64,000 bases of DNA from G963422565 sp963422565 (GCA_963422565.1 OY730228.1:744001-808000), one strand, 5' to 3'; counted from the first letter of the stretch, positions 17,910-27,802 are shown. Translations and numbers: made by a program. The notes: generated from the sequence alone by a model not told the origin.

Positions 17910-18069
17910 CCCTGCGCCCTCGTCGTTCGAGCGGGGCGGGCCGCCGTCGGAAGGCCACGCCGGATGCGAGTATAGCGGGACCCTTCGGTGCGGGCCCCGA
18001 TCTCGAAACGGATTCGAGACTCCGTGCGGGCGTCTCCACGACCGGCCGGCACCGGCGGCGAACGCGCGC

Positions 18070-18315
18070 TCAGGGGCGAAACGAGACGATGTCGTGGTCG
18101 ATGATCGCGAAAGCGATGCCCCACAGCGCGGCAGCGATGAGGGTCGTGACGCCCGCCTTGCGCCAGAGCAGAGGCCGAACCGGCGCGCCGTCGGCATGGC
18201 CGGGGCCGACCTCCTCGCCCGCTTCATGGGGCGCCCGCACGCCGAACGGCAGGGTGGTGAAGAACACCAGCCACCACAGAATGACAAAGACCACCAGACC
18301 CGAGAACAAGGTCAT
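18070..18315 (-). CDS. DUF1467-family small membrane protein
   Basis: 81-aa protein with two predicted transmembrane helices (residues about 5-25 and 55-75) and the conserved FTTLPFGVRAP loop between them. The family is typical of alphaproteobacteria, and its function is unknown. The gene lies 18 bp after rnj and continues the long leftward nuo-birA-coaX-rnj transcription unit, a position it commonly has in this class. Confidence 0.88.
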   Translation of the reverse strand: MTLFSGLVVFVILWWLVFFTTLPFGVRAPHEAGEEVGPGHADGAPVRPLLWRKAGVTTLIAAALWGIAFAIIDHDIVSFRP

Positions 18316-18333
18316 CGTCGCCGCCCCGCCCGA

Positions 18334-19989
18334 TCAGTACCGCACCAGGTGGATATCCACCATCGGCCGCTTGCCGGCCGCCTTGTGGATGGAGCGGCGG
18401 ATCGCGCGGCGCGCAGCGTCGGCGACCGGCGCGTCGTCGCGCTTCGCCCCGCCGGCCAGGGCGTCCACGGCATCGACCAGCGCGGCGATCACGCTCTCCT
18501 CGAGGCCGTCGTCGAGTCCCTGCAAACTCACCAGAGGACGGTCGACCAGCCTGCCGCGGCGGTCGACGACGAGGGTCGCGACCGCGCTGCCCGCCGCCCC
18601 GATGCGCTGCCGCGCCCGCAGCGCCGCTCCGTCCATCGCGATCAGACGGCTTCCGTCGACCGCGAGCCGCCCGGCTTCGATCCGGTCCAGAATCTCCGGC
18701 GGCCCAGGGTAAAGCCGGGCCAATGTGCCGTTTTCGACGACGATCGAGTCCGCCACCCCGGACTTCCCGGCGAACGCCGCGTGCTCGAAGAGATGGCGCG
18801 CCTCACCATGGATGGGAACCAGCGCCTTCGGCCGAAGCCATTGGTAGAGGGCCGCAAGCTCCCCACGGCCGGGATGCCCGGAGACATGCACGAAATGGGG
18901 GCCGTCGGCGACAACCTCGATCCCCCGCCGGGCGAGCCGATTCCGCACCTCGCCGATCGCGGGCTCGTTGCCGGGAATCGTGCGGGACGAATAGATCACC
19001 GTATCGCCAGGCTCGAGCGCGACCGTCGGATGATCGCCTGCGGCGACCCGGGTGAGCGCGGCGCGCGGCTCCCCCTGGCTCCCGGTCAGCACTAGCACAA
19101 CCCGTTCGGGCGGGAGATAACCGGCGTCATGCTCGGTCAGCAACCGCATGTCGGCGTCGAGCCAACCGGTCTCCCGCGCCACCTCGACCATGCGCCAGAG
19201 CGACCGGCCGACCAGACAGGCCTCGCGGCCGTTGGCCGCCGCGGCGCGGACGATGGTCGCGATGCGCCCGATATTGCTGGAGAAGCAGGTGACCGCCACC
19301 CGGCCCCGGCAGCTACCGATAAGGTCGGTGAGGCTCGGCTCCAAAGCGGCCTCCGAGCCCAGATCTCCGTCGACGAACGCGTTCGTCGAATCGCAGAGGA
19401 GAATATCGACGCCCTCCCGCCCCAGCGCCTGCAAGGCCACCGCATCGGTCCGATGGCCGACCACCGGATCGGGGTCGAGCCGCCAGTCGGTCGCGTGAAC
19501 CGCGAGCCCCGCCGCGCAGCGGATCGCCAGAATATTGCCTTCCGGGATCGAGTGCGCGGCGGCGATCGCCTCGACCGAGAACGGGCCGATCTCCATCCGC
19601 CGTCCGGGCGCGAACTCGGTGATAGCGACCTCGCCGCCGAGTCCTGCATCGCGGAGCTTGCGCCGCAGCACCGCAGCCGCGAACGGGGATGCGTAGATCG
19701 GACAGCGCAGGCGGGGCCACAGCGCCGGTACCGCGCCGATATGATCCTCATGGGCGTGGGTGAGAACGAGCCCGGCCAGCGCGTCCTGCCGCCGCTCGAT
19801 GAAATCGGGATCAGGGACCATCACGTCGACCCCCGGAGCGGCGCCGTTGCAGAAGCCGATACCGAGATCGACCATGAGCCACCGGCCCGCAGAGCCATAC
19901 AGATTCAGGTTCATGCCGATCTCGCCGGCGCCGCCGAGCGGGATGAACAGGAGCTCTCCGGGAACGGGTCGAAGCGAGTGTCCGGCCAT
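18334..19989 (-). CDS. rnj: Ribonuclease J
   Basis: 551-aa metallo-beta-lactamase/beta-CASP nuclease for mRNA decay and 5' RNA processing. The zinc-binding THAHEDHIGAVP places H78, H80, D82 and H83. Further metal and beta-CASP motifs follow, including LCDSTNAF, TCFSSNIGR and the GSQGEPRAALTR segment, and HVSGHPGRGEL with the catalytic His. The ATG at 19989 begins family-like sequence, two bases from the coaX stop (19992). Placement after coaX is the usual alphaproteobacterial order. Confidence 0.93.
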   Translation of the reverse strand: MAGHSLRPVPGELLFIPLGGAGEIGMNLNLYGSAGRWLMVDLGIGFCNGAAPGVDVMVPDPDFIERRQDALAGLVLTHAHEDHIGAVPALWPRLRCPIYASPFAAAVLRRKLRDAGLGGEVAITEFAPGRRMEIGPFSVEAIAAAHSIPEGNILAIRCAAGLAVHATDWRLDPDPVVGHRTDAVALQALGREGVDILLCDSTNAFVDGDLGSEAALEPSLTDLIGSCRGRVAVTCFSSNIGRIATIVRAAAANGREACLVGRSLWRMVEVARETGWLDADMRLLTEHDAGYLPPERVVLVLTGSQGEPRAALTRVAAGDHPTVALEPGDTVIYSSRTIPGNEPAIGEVRNRLARRGIEVVADGPHFVHVSGHPGRGELAALYQWLRPKALVPIHGEARHLFEHAAFAGKSGVADSIVVENGTLARLYPGPPEILDRIEAGRLAVDGSRLIAMDGAALRARQRIGAAGSAVATLVVDRRGRLVDRPLVSLQGLDDGLEESVIAALVDAVDALAGGAKRDDAPVADAARRAIRRSIHKAAGKRPMVDIHLVRY

Positions 19990-19991
19990 GC

Positions 19992-20765
19992 TCAGCAACC
20001 GGCGTTGCGCCGATGGATCAGGGCCAGCCCGCGCTGGGTCATCTCGCTGTCGAGGGCATCGATCGCGTCGCAGGCCTCGACGAACAACGGGGCGAGCCCG
20101 CCGGTCGCGACGACCCGCATCGGCGCGCCGAACTCGCTCCGAATGCGCCCGACGAGACCCTCGACCAACCCGACATAGCCCCAATAGATACCCGACAGCA
20201 TCGCCGGCACGGTCCTCTTTCCGATCGCCGTCTCCGGTCGGCGAATCGCCACGCGCGGGAGCTGGGCGGCAGCCATGTGGAGCGCCTCCAGCGACAGGTT
20301 GATGCCGGGGGCGATGGCGCCGCCGACATAGTCTCCGGCGTCATCGACGACATCGAAGCTGGTCGCGGTCCCGAAATCGATGACGATCAGAGGCCCGCCG
20401 AAGCGCGCGTAGGCCCCGACCGCGTTGACGAGGCGATCCGCGCCGACCTCCGCCGGAGACTCGACGAGGGCATCGATTCCGAGGCGCACATCCGGCTCTC
20501 CGACCACCATCGGCTCGCAGCCGAAATAGGCTCGGCACAGGCTCCGCAGGCTGTAGAGGGCTTCGGGCACGACGGTCGCGATGATCGCGGCCGTGACGTC
20601 GCCGCCAGAGAGTCCGTGCATCTCCATGAGCCGGCCCACCCAGACGCCGTATTCGTCGGCGGTGCGCCGCGGATCGCTGGCGGCACGCCACAGCGCGCAC
20701 TGCTCGGTCCCGCGATGGACGGCGAAGACGACATTGGTGTTGCCGGCGTCGATCGTCAGCAGCAT
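19992..20765 (-). CDS. coaX: Type III pantothenate kinase
   Basis: 257-aa kinase catalysing the first step of CoA synthesis. Motifs are DAGNTN (6-11, phosphate loop), GADRLVNAVGAY, the DFGTATSFDVVD segment with the catalytic Asp, GGAIAPGINLSLEAL, and the TGGLAP segment. Type III enzymes are not inhibited by CoA and use a monovalent cation. The start at 20765 overlaps the birA 3' end by 10 nt. The supply of CoA is fitting for a genome with many acyl-CoA pathways, although this is a housekeeping gene. Confidence 0.94.
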   Translation of the reverse strand: MLLTIDAGNTNVVFAVHRGTEQCALWRAASDPRRTADEYGVWVGRLMEMHGLSGGDVTAAIIATVVPEALYSLRSLCRAYFGCEPMVVGEPDVRLGIDALVESPAEVGADRLVNAVGAYARFGGPLIVIDFGTATSFDVVDDAGDYVGGAIAPGINLSLEALHMAAAQLPRVAIRRPETAIGKRTVPAMLSGIYWGYVGLVEGLVGRIRSEFGAPMRVVATGGLAPLFVEACDAIDALDSEMTQRGLALIHRRNAGC

Positions 20766-21466
20766 CCGAGTGCCCACAACCGGACTTCGCCCGCGGTGAC
20801 GACCCGCTCCCGCCCACGGCCGATCTCGAGGACCAGCCCGCCCCCGGCGTCGATACCGACGAAGCGGCCGGCGCAACCGGCCACGGTCGCCGGAGCGCTC
20901 AGCCCGGCGGCGCGGAGCGACCAGGCCCGGCGTAGCGGAGCGAATCCCTCGCCTTGCCATTTGCGGTACCAGCGCTCGAAGCCCCGGCATGCCGCCGCCG
21001 CCGCGGCATGCCGTTCCAGACGGCCGCCGAGATGACCGGCCGCCACGGACGGATCGTCGGGGGCGGCGATCAGGTTCACGCCGAGGCCGACCGCCGCCGC
21101 GCCTCCGTCGGCCTCGATCAGGACGCCCGCGATCTTCCGGCCGTGGAGCAGCACGTCGTTGGGCCACTTGAAGGAGATCCCGTCGAACCCGCGCAGCACC
21201 TCGCCGATGGCGAGCGCGGCCGCGAAGGCGAGCTGGGACACGGGCCGTTCCGGCGCCGGCCGGGCGAGGATCGTCAGGAAGAGATTTCCCGGGAGAGAGA
21301 TCCAGCGCCGCCCGCGCCGCCCGCGCCCAGCGCTCTGCATATCGGCCATCACCACGGTCCCGTGCGGCGCACCCTCGGCGGCGAGGCTCAGCGCGGCACT
21401 GTTGGTGCTGTCGAGCCGGGCACGCCGGTAGAGCGTATAACCGCGCGGCAGGATCAGCGCGCTCAA
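20756..21466 (-). CDS. birA: Biotin--[acetyl-CoA-carboxylase] ligase, short form without DNA-binding domain
   Basis: 236-aa biotin protein ligase. It has the STNSAAL start of the catalytic domain, the biotinyl-AMP loop SAGRGRRGRRW, and FKWPNDVLLHGRKIAGVLIE with the catalytic lysine. The N-terminal helix-turn-helix of the bifunctional BirA repressor is absent, so it is enzymatic only. The start is a TTG at 21466 that overlaps the nuoN TGA (TTGA); no in-frame ATG precedes the conserved domain, so translational coupling to nuoN is likely. Confidence 0.9.
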   Translation of the reverse strand: MSALILPRGYTLYRRARLDSTNSAALSLAAEGAPHGTVVMADMQSAGRGRRGRRWISLPGNLFLTILARPAPERPVSQLAFAAALAIGEVLRGFDGISFKWPNDVLLHGRKIAGVLIEADGGAAAVGLGVNLIAAPDDPSVAAGHLGGRLERHAAAAAACRGFERWYRKWQGEGFAPLRRAWSLRAAGLSAPATVAGCAGRFVGIDAGGGLVLEIGRGRERVVTAGEVRLWALGCC

Positions 21467-22905
21467 GGGACGAACAGCACCGACGCCGCGGCCGCGGCGT
21501 TGTCAAGAACGGGGGTCTGGAAGACGACGAAAAGCACCACGAAGACGCCGCTGACCGCCAGGACCGCGGACAGTCCGCGGTCGACCGGACGGTCGAAGGC
21601 CTCGGACGGCTCGTCGAAATACATGATCTTCACGATTCGAAGATAGTAGAAGGCGGCGATCACGCTCGCCAGCACGCCGAGCACCGCGAGCAGGTACAGC
21701 CCGGCCTCGACCGCCGCGAGAAACACGTAGAGCTTGCCGAAAAACCCGGCCAGCGGCGGAATGCCCGCCATCGAGAACATGAAGACCGCGAGCGCCAAAG
21801 CCAGCATGGGCGCGTTGCGCGAAAGACCGGATAGGTCGCGGATATCCTCGAGCATGCGGCCCCGAACCCGCATCGTCAGCACACAGCAGAACGTGCCGAC
21901 CGTGGCAGCGAGATAGACGGCCATATAGATCGCTACGCCGCGTATGCCCGCCGGCGTGCCGGCGGCCAACCCCGCCAGCGCGAAGCCGATATGGCCGATC
22001 GAGCTATAGGCGAGCAGCCGCTTGATATTGGTCTGCCAGATCGCCGCCAGCGAACCGAGGAACATCGACAGCACCGCGATCGACACCACGATCTGCTGCC
22101 ATTGCTGGAAGAGTTCCGCGAATGGTCCGACCATCACCCGCACGAACAAGGCGACGGCGGCGATCTTGGGGGCAACCGAGAAGAAGGCGGTCACCGGGGT
22201 AGGGGCGCCCTCATAGACGTCGGGGGTCCACATGTGGAACGGGACCGCCGAGACCTTGAAAGCGAGACCGACGATCACGAATGCAAGACCGACGATCACG
22301 CCGACCGGCGGCGGAGTCAGCGCCTCCGCGAACAACCCGGCCAAGCTGTCGAATCCGGTCGTGCCGGCGAAACCGTAGACCATCGAGCAGCCGTAGAGCA
22401 GCATTCCGGAGGACAGCGCCCCTAGGACAAAATATTTGAGCCCGGCCTCGGTCGACCGCGCCGAATCGCGGCGAAAGGCGGCGAGCACATAGAGAGAGAG
22501 GCTCTGGAGTTCCAACCCGACATAGAGAGTGATCAGGTCGTTCGCCGAAATCATGATCGACATGCCGAGGGTGGCGAACAGGACCAGGACCGGGAATTCC
22601 GGCTTGGCCAGCCCTTCCTTCCTGTTGTAGTCGGCGGCCATGATCAGGCTCAGCGCCGACCCGACGAACACGAGCCACTTCATGAAACGGCCGAAGGAGT
22701 CGACGACGATCTGCCCGTTGAACAGGACGATGCGCGGCTCGGAGGGCACGGCGGCGACCATGCCGGCCGCCAGCAGGACCGCGACCGCGGCCCAGCCGAT
22801 CGCGCCGCCGAGCCTGGCGCCCGAATAGGCGCCCGCCATCAGCAACGCCAGCGCGCCGACGGCCAGGATCAACTCCGGCAGGATCGAGATCGGGTCGGGC
22901 AGCAT
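21463..22905 (-). CDS. nuoN: NADH-quinone oxidoreductase subunit N
   Basis: 480-aa antiporter-like membrane subunit of complex I, with about 14 hydrophobic helices. It contains LITLYVGLELQSLSLYVLAAFRRDS with the conserved TM5 glutamate, YFVLGALSSGMLLYG, and the proton-channel segment FKVSAVPFHMWTPDVYEGAPTPVTAF with its lysine. The ATG at 22905 leaves 14 bp to nuoM. Last nuo gene of the operon, followed by birA with an overlapping stop/start. Confidence 0.95.
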   Translation of the reverse strand: MLPDPISILPELILAVGALALLMAGAYSGARLGGAIGWAAVAVLLAAGMVAAVPSEPRIVLFNGQIVVDSFGRFMKWLVFVGSALSLIMAADYNRKEGLAKPEFPVLVLFATLGMSIMISANDLITLYVGLELQSLSLYVLAAFRRDSARSTEAGLKYFVLGALSSGMLLYGCSMVYGFAGTTGFDSLAGLFAEALTPPPVGVIVGLAFVIVGLAFKVSAVPFHMWTPDVYEGAPTPVTAFFSVAPKIAAVALFVRVMVGPFAELFQQWQQIVVSIAVLSMFLGSLAAIWQTNIKRLLAYSSIGHIGFALAGLAAGTPAGIRGVAIYMAVYLAATVGTFCCVLTMRVRGRMLEDIRDLSGLSRNAPMLALALAVFMFSMAGIPPLAGFFGKLYVFLAAVEAGLYLLAVLGVLASVIAAFYYLRIVKIMYFDEPSEAFDRPVDRGLSAVLAVSGVFVVLFVVFQTPVLDNAAAAASVLFVP

Positions 22906-22919
22906 CGGTCTCCGCGCCT

Positions 22920-24434
22920 CTACCTGCCGGCCAGGGAAGCGCCGGGCAGGCCGCCGAGGGCAGTCTGGTGGTTCTGCACCAGCTGCGCCACCGACGCCTC
23001 GATGACGTCGAGGAACGGTTCGGGCCAGATGCCCATCCACAGCGTCGCCGCCACCAGCGGCGCGAAGACGGCGATCTCGCGCGGTCCGATATCCCCGATC
23101 GACTTCAGATCCTCCCTGGTCAGCTTTCCGAACACGACCCGGCGATACAGATAGAGCATGTAGGCCGCGCCGAGGACGATCCCGGTCGCGGCGAGCAGGG
23201 CGACCGTCGTATCGGCCTGAAACGCGCCGACCAGAACCAGGAACTCGCCGATGAAGCCGCTCGTTCCGGGCAAGCCGACCGACCCGAGCACGAAGACCAT
23301 GAAGACCGCAGCGTAGACCGGCATGCGGTGAACCAGCCCGCCATAGCGCGAGATCTCGCGGCTGTGCATCCGGTCGTAGACCACGCCGACACAGAGAAAC
23401 AGGGCGGAGGAGATCACGCCATGACTCAGCATTTGCACGATCGCTCCCTCGACGCCCTGGATGTTGACCGTGAAAATCCCGATAGTCACGAAACCCATAT
23501 GGGCGACCGACGAGTAGGCGATCAACTTCTTCATGTCCTCTTGGGCGAGCGCGACCAGCGAGGTATAGACGATCGCGACGACCGAGAGCGTGTAGACGAG
23601 CGGGGTGAAGAACTCGCTGGCCACGGGCAGCATCGGCAGCGAAAAACGCAGAAAGCCGTAGGCTCCCATCTTCAGCAGCACCCCGGCCAGAATCACCGAG
23701 CCCGCCGTCGGCGCCTCGACATGCGCGTCGGGTAGCCAGGTGTGTACTGGCCACATGGGGACCTTGACCGCGAAACTCGCGAAGAAGGCGAGCCACAGCC
23801 AGATCTGCAGATCCGGGTCGAAACGCCGGTCGAGAAGCCGGACGATATCGGTCGTCTGCGCATCGAAATAGATCACCATGACCGCCACCAGCATCAGCAC
23901 CGAGCCGGTGAGCGTGAACAGGAAGAACTTGAATGCCGCGTATATCCGGTTTCCGCCGCCCCAGACCCCGATGATCACGAACATCGGGATCAGGACACCC
24001 TCGAAAAAAATGTAGAACAGCAGGAAATCCAGCGCGCAGAACATCCCCACCATGAAGGTCTCGAGAAGCAGGAACGCGATCATGTATTCCTTGACCCGAG
24101 TCCGGATCGCGTCCCAGCTCGACAGGATGCAGAGCGGCGTCAAGAAGGTCGACAGGATAACGAACAGGACCGAAATCCCGTCCACCCCCATGTGATATCC
24201 GATGCCCAGAGACGGTATCCACTCGCGGCGTTCCACGAACTGGAAGCCGGCCTCGCCGGTATCGAAATTGATCCAGAGGAACAGCGACAGAGCGAACGTG
24301 ATCAGCGACGTCCACAGGGCCGTCATCCGGGCATTGACCGCAACGGTGGACGTATCGCCCCTTATCAGCAGGACGAAGAAGGCCCCGACCAGCGGCAGAA
24401 AGGTCACCAGGGAGAGGATCGGCCACTCCGTCAA
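22920..24434 (-). CDS. nuoM: NADH-quinone oxidoreductase subunit M
   Basis: 504-aa antiporter-like proton-pumping subunit of complex I. Characteristic segments are FFEGVLIPMFVIIGVWGG with the conserved glutamate, KVPMWPVHTWLPDAHVEAPTAGSVILAGVLLKMG with channel Lys and His, and YSSVAHMGFV. The start is a TTG at 24434 with AGGAG about 8 nt upstream; no ATG fits the conserved N-terminus MTEWPILSLVTFLP. It lies 12 bp downstream of nuoL. Confidence 0.95.
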   Translation of the reverse strand: MTEWPILSLVTFLPLVGAFFVLLIRGDTSTVAVNARMTALWTSLITFALSLFLWINFDTGEAGFQFVERREWIPSLGIGYHMGVDGISVLFVILSTFLTPLCILSSWDAIRTRVKEYMIAFLLLETFMVGMFCALDFLLFYIFFEGVLIPMFVIIGVWGGGNRIYAAFKFFLFTLTGSVLMLVAVMVIYFDAQTTDIVRLLDRRFDPDLQIWLWLAFFASFAVKVPMWPVHTWLPDAHVEAPTAGSVILAGVLLKMGAYGFLRFSLPMLPVASEFFTPLVYTLSVVAIVYTSLVALAQEDMKKLIAYSSVAHMGFVTIGIFTVNIQGVEGAIVQMLSHGVISSALFLCVGVVYDRMHSREISRYGGLVHRMPVYAAVFMVFVLGSVGLPGTSGFIGEFLVLVGAFQADTTVALLAATGIVLGAAYMLYLYRRVVFGKLTREDLKSIGDIGPREIAVFAPLVAATLWMGIWPEPFLDVIEASVAQLVQNHQTALGGLPGASLAGR

Positions 24435-24446
24435 CGCACCGCGCTC

Positions 24447-26378
24447 CTATCCTTGCGCATAGAGATACCAGGACACGAACGCCACGGCCCCGGCCAACAT
24501 CGCGAAAGCGTAGTGGTAGACATAGCCCGATTGCAGGGCGCTGAGACGCCGCGCCAACACCCGGGCCGCCGCCGCCAGCCCGTCCGGGCCGAGGCCGTCG
24601 ATCAGCGCGCCGTCGCCGTCCTTCCAGAGACTGCGGCCCAGACGCTGGGCCGGCCGCAGGAACAGATATGCGTAGAGTTCGTCGAAATACCATTTGTTCA
24701 ACAGGAACAGATAGAGCCGGCGGCAGCGCGCGGCGATGCGCGGCGGCAGGTCCGGCCGCAGAAGATAAAAGATGCAGGCCAACGCGATTCCGGCAAGCGC
24801 GACCACGATCGGCAAGAGCTTGACCAAGCCCGGAACGTGATGCGCATCCGCGAGCGCGCTATGGCCGGGCAGGACGGCGATCGAAGCGCCCCAGAACGCA
24901 TCCCGCCCGTCGCCGACGAAATATTCGTAGCCGAGATATCCGGAGAAGACCGCGCCGAGAGCGAGAACGGCGAGAGGCGCCAGCATCGATATCGGGGATT
25001 CGTGAACATGGGCGAGCGTTTTTTCGTCCGCCCGCGAGGTCCCGTGGAAGGTCATGATGAGCAGCCGCCAGGAATAGAAGGCGGTCAGCAGGGCGGCGAG
25101 GATGCCCAACCAGAAGGCGTAGGCGCCGGCGCCCGTATGCGCGGCGAATGCGGATTCGAGCACGATGTCCTTGGAGTAGTAGCCGGCGAGGAAGGGCACG
25201 CCTGCCAGCGCCAGGCTCCCGACCCACATCAGCCCGTAGGTCACGGGGATGATCTTCCAGAGCCCGCCCATCCGCCGCATATCCTGTTCGGACGACATCG
25301 CATGGATAACGGAACCGGCCCCGAGGAAGAGGAGCGCCTTGAAGAACGCATGGGTCATCAGATGGAAGATGCCGGCCGAATAGGCGGACACGCCGCAGGC
25401 GAAGAACATGTAGCCGAGCTGGCTGCATGTCGAATAGGCGATGACGCGCTTGATATCGGTCTGACAGATGCCCACCGTCGCCGCAAAGAACGCCGTCGAG
25501 GCGCCGACCACGACCACCAAGGTCAGCGCGTCCGGCGACTGCTCGAACAAGGGCGACAGGCGGGCGACCATGAAGACGCCCGCAGTCACCATCGTCGCGG
25601 CGTGGATCAGCGCCGAAACCGGTGTCGGACCCTCCATCGCGTCGGGCAGCCAGGTGTGGAGTCCGAGCTGGGCCGATTTTCCCATCGCCCCGATGAACAG
25701 GAGGATGCAGAGCAGGGTCAGCGCATGCGCTTCGAAGCCGAGAAACAGAATCGTCTCGGCCGCCTTCTCGGGCGCGGCGGCGAAGATCGTCTCGAACTCG
25801 ATCGAGTCGAAAACCAGGAACACGCCCATTATCCCCAGGGCGAACCCGAAATCGCCGACCCTGTTGACGATGAAGGCCTTGATGGCGGCCGCGTTGGCGG
25901 CCGGCCTGTCGTACCAGAACCCGATCAGGAAATAGGAGCAAAGCCCCACCCCCTCCCAGCCGAAGAACAGTTGCAGGAGGTTGTCCGAGGTCACCAGCAT
26001 CAGCATGAAAAAGGTGAACAGGCTCAGATAGGCCATGAAGCGGGGGATCGAAGGGTCGCGCGCCATGTAGCCGATGGAATAGATGTGAATCATCGCCGAG
26101 ACGACGGAGACCACGAAGACCATCACCGCGGTGAGCTGATCGAAGCGCAGCGACCAGACGACGTCGAACGCGCCCGAGGTCATCCAGGTGAACAGCTCGA
26201 CGGTTCGGGGCGCCCCGCCAAGCGCGACCTCGACGAAGATCACGACCGCCACCGCGGCCGAGCCCAGCATCGCACCGCAGGTGACGAGCTGGGCGCCCCG
26301 GTCGCCGATCAGGCGGCCGAACAGCCCCGCGAAAGCGGCGCCCGCCAGGGGAAAAAAGACAGCCAGCGAATAGAACAC
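24447..26378 (-). CDS. nuoL: NADH-quinone oxidoreductase subunit L
   Basis: 643-aa distal proton-pumping subunit of complex I, with about 15-16 transmembrane helices and a C-terminal lateral helix region. Signatures are LFFGWEGVGLCSYFLIGFWYDRPAANAAAIKAFIVNRVGDFG with the TM5 Glu, LHTWLPDAMEGPTPVSALIHAATMVTAGV, and YSTCSQLGYMF. The start is GTG at 26378 (GTG-TTC-TAT), 3 bases after the nuoK stop. Length is normal for the subunit. Confidence 0.95.
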   Translation of the reverse strand: MFYSLAVFFPLAGAAFAGLFGRLIGDRGAQLVTCGAMLGSAAVAVVIFVEVALGGAPRTVELFTWMTSGAFDVVWSLRFDQLTAVMVFVVSVVSAMIHIYSIGYMARDPSIPRFMAYLSLFTFFMLMLVTSDNLLQLFFGWEGVGLCSYFLIGFWYDRPAANAAAIKAFIVNRVGDFGFALGIMGVFLVFDSIEFETIFAAAPEKAAETILFLGFEAHALTLLCILLFIGAMGKSAQLGLHTWLPDAMEGPTPVSALIHAATMVTAGVFMVARLSPLFEQSPDALTLVVVVGASTAFFAATVGICQTDIKRVIAYSTCSQLGYMFFACGVSAYSAGIFHLMTHAFFKALLFLGAGSVIHAMSSEQDMRRMGGLWKIIPVTYGLMWVGSLALAGVPFLAGYYSKDIVLESAFAAHTGAGAYAFWLGILAALLTAFYSWRLLIMTFHGTSRADEKTLAHVHESPISMLAPLAVLALGAVFSGYLGYEYFVGDGRDAFWGASIAVLPGHSALADAHHVPGLVKLLPIVVALAGIALACIFYLLRPDLPPRIAARCRRLYLFLLNKWYFDELYAYLFLRPAQRLGRSLWKDGDGALIDGLGPDGLAAAARVLARRLSALQSGYVYHYAFAMLAGAVAFVSWYLYAQG

Positions 26379-26381
26379 CGT

Positions 26382-26687
26382 TCAGCCCCGCATGAGGTTG
26401 ATGTCCTCGACCGCGATGCTGCCGCGGTTTCGGAAGTAGGCGACGATGATCGCTAGCCCGATCGCCGCCTCGGCGGCGGCGATCGCCAGAACCAGAAGCG
26501 CGAAGACCTGCCCGGCCAGATCCTGATGAAAGACCGAGAACGCTACCAGATTGATATTGACCGACAGCAGAATCAACTCGATCGACATGAGGATGACGAT
26601 CACATTCTTTCTATTGAGAAAGATGCCGAATATTCCAAGCGTAAACAGGGCCGCGGCAACGCTCAGATAATGCGCCAGACCGATCAC
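26382..26687 (-). CDS. nuoK: NADH-quinone oxidoreductase subunit K
   Basis: 101-aa membrane subunit with three helices. The two buried glutamates of the family are visible in MSIELILLSVNINLVAF and AAAEAAIGLAI. The start is a GTG at 26687, placed directly after GAGTGTGAG, next to the nuoJ stop. It takes part in the E-channel of complex I between NuoJ and NuoN. Confidence 0.95.
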   Translation of the reverse strand: MIGLAHYLSVAAALFTLGIFGIFLNRKNVIVILMSIELILLSVNINLVAFSVFHQDLAGQVFALLVLAIAAAEAAIGLAIIVAYFRNRGSIAVEDINLMRG

Positions 26688-26688
26688 C

Positions 26689-27303
26689 TCACACTCCGCT
26701 GCCAGGCTTGACCTTCGTCAACGCGACCGACCGATCCCGGCTCCGCGCGATCTGGTCCGCCACGCGCTGCCTCCGGACGCCTTCCCGACTCCGCAAGGTC
26801 AGCGTGATCGCCCCGATCATCGCGATCAGGAGGATCACGCCCGCGGCCTGGAAGGCGAAGATATAATGGGTGTAGAGGACCCGGCCGATCGCGTGGGTGT
26901 TCGAAACGGTCTCCGCCGGCGGGATCGGCACAGCGCGCACCTCCACGGTATCGGGGACGGCGACCCAGCTCGCGAAGACGATCACCAGCTCCGCCAGCAG
27001 CACGATCCCGATCAGGCCGCCGATCGGAAGATATTGCAGGAAGCCTTGCCGCATCTCGACGAAATTGATGTCAAGCATCATGACAACGAACAGAAACAGC
27101 ACCGCAACGGCCCCGACATAGACGATGACCAGCACCATCGCGAGGAACTCCGCGCCCATCAGGATGAACAAACCTGCGGCGTTGAAGAACACGAGGATCA
27201 GGAACAGCACCGAATGGACGGGGTTGCGCGACGCGATCACCATCACGGCCGCGGCGACGGCGATGGCGGCGAACAGATAGAAGGCGATCGTCTGAATGAT
27301 CAT
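26689..27303 (-). CDS. nuoJ: NADH-quinone oxidoreductase subunit J
   Basis: 204-aa membrane subunit with five helices in the first 170 residues. It has VHSVLFLILVFFNAAGLFILMGAEFLAMVLVIVYVGAVAVLFLFVVMML, which includes the pi-bulge region of TM3. The basic C-terminal tail (residues 170-204) is longer than the helices need. The ATG at 27303 is preferred over the open upstream frame, which overlaps nuoI. 10 bp separate it from nuoI. Confidence 0.94.
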   Translation of the reverse strand: MIIQTIAFYLFAAIAVAAAVMVIASRNPVHSVLFLILVFFNAAGLFILMGAEFLAMVLVIVYVGAVAVLFLFVVMMLDINFVEMRQGFLQYLPIGGLIGIVLLAELVIVFASWVAVPDTVEVRAVPIPPAETVSNTHAIGRVLYTHYIFAFQAAGVILLIAMIGAITLTLRSREGVRRQRVADQIARSRDRSVALTKVKPGSGV

Positions 27304-27313
27304 CGCGGCCGGC

Positions 27314-27802
27314 TCAACGATAAGGCGCGTCCGCGTCGAGGCGGGCGGCGAGATCCGCCTCCCAGCGGTCGCCATTGTCGAGGAGCCGTTCCTTGTCGTA
27401 CATCAGCTCCTCGCGGGTCTCGGTCGCGAACTCGAAATTCGGTCCCTCCACGATCGCATCGACCGGACAGGCTTCTTCGCAGAAGCCGCAATAGATGCAT
27501 TTGGTCATGTCGATATCGTAGCGGGTGGTTCGGCGGCTGCCGTCGGCGCGTGGTTCGGCCTCGATGGTGATCGCCTGGGCCGGGCAGACCGCCTCGCACA
27601 GCTTGCAGGCGATACAGCGTTCCTCGCCGTTGGGATAGCGCCTCAACGCATGCTCGCCGCGAAAACGCGGGCTAAGCGGCCCCTTCTCGAAGGGATAGTT
27701 GACCGTCACCTTGGGCCTGAAGAAATAGCGCAGGGTCAAGACCATGCCCGAGAGAAGCTCGGTCAGGAACAGAGCCCGCGCCGATCTGTCGAGCAGGGCC
27801 AT
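27314..27802 (-). CDS. nuoI: NADH-quinone oxidoreductase subunit I
   Basis: 162-aa peripheral-arm subunit carrying clusters N6a and N6b. Two ferredoxin motifs are clear: CIACKLCEAVCPAQAI and CIYCGFCEEACPVDAI. The N-terminal amphipathic region with GEHALRRYPNGEERC is typical. The ATG at 27802 gives the family length. It is separated by 25 bp from nuoH. Confidence 0.96.
   Translation of the reverse strand: MALLDRSARALFLTELLSGMVLTLRYFFRPKVTVNYPFEKGPLSPRFRGEHALRRYPNGEERCIACKLCEAVCPAQAITIEAEPRADGSRRTTRYDIDMTKCIYCGFCEEACPVDAIVEGPNFEFATETREELMYDKERLLDNGDRWEADLAARLDADAPYR

Noticed and set aside
23742..26456. 904-codon open frame on the plus strand
   Set aside because: It is antisense to nuoM and nuoL, very rich in Arg, Asp, Gln and His, and has no family character; an artefact of high GC.
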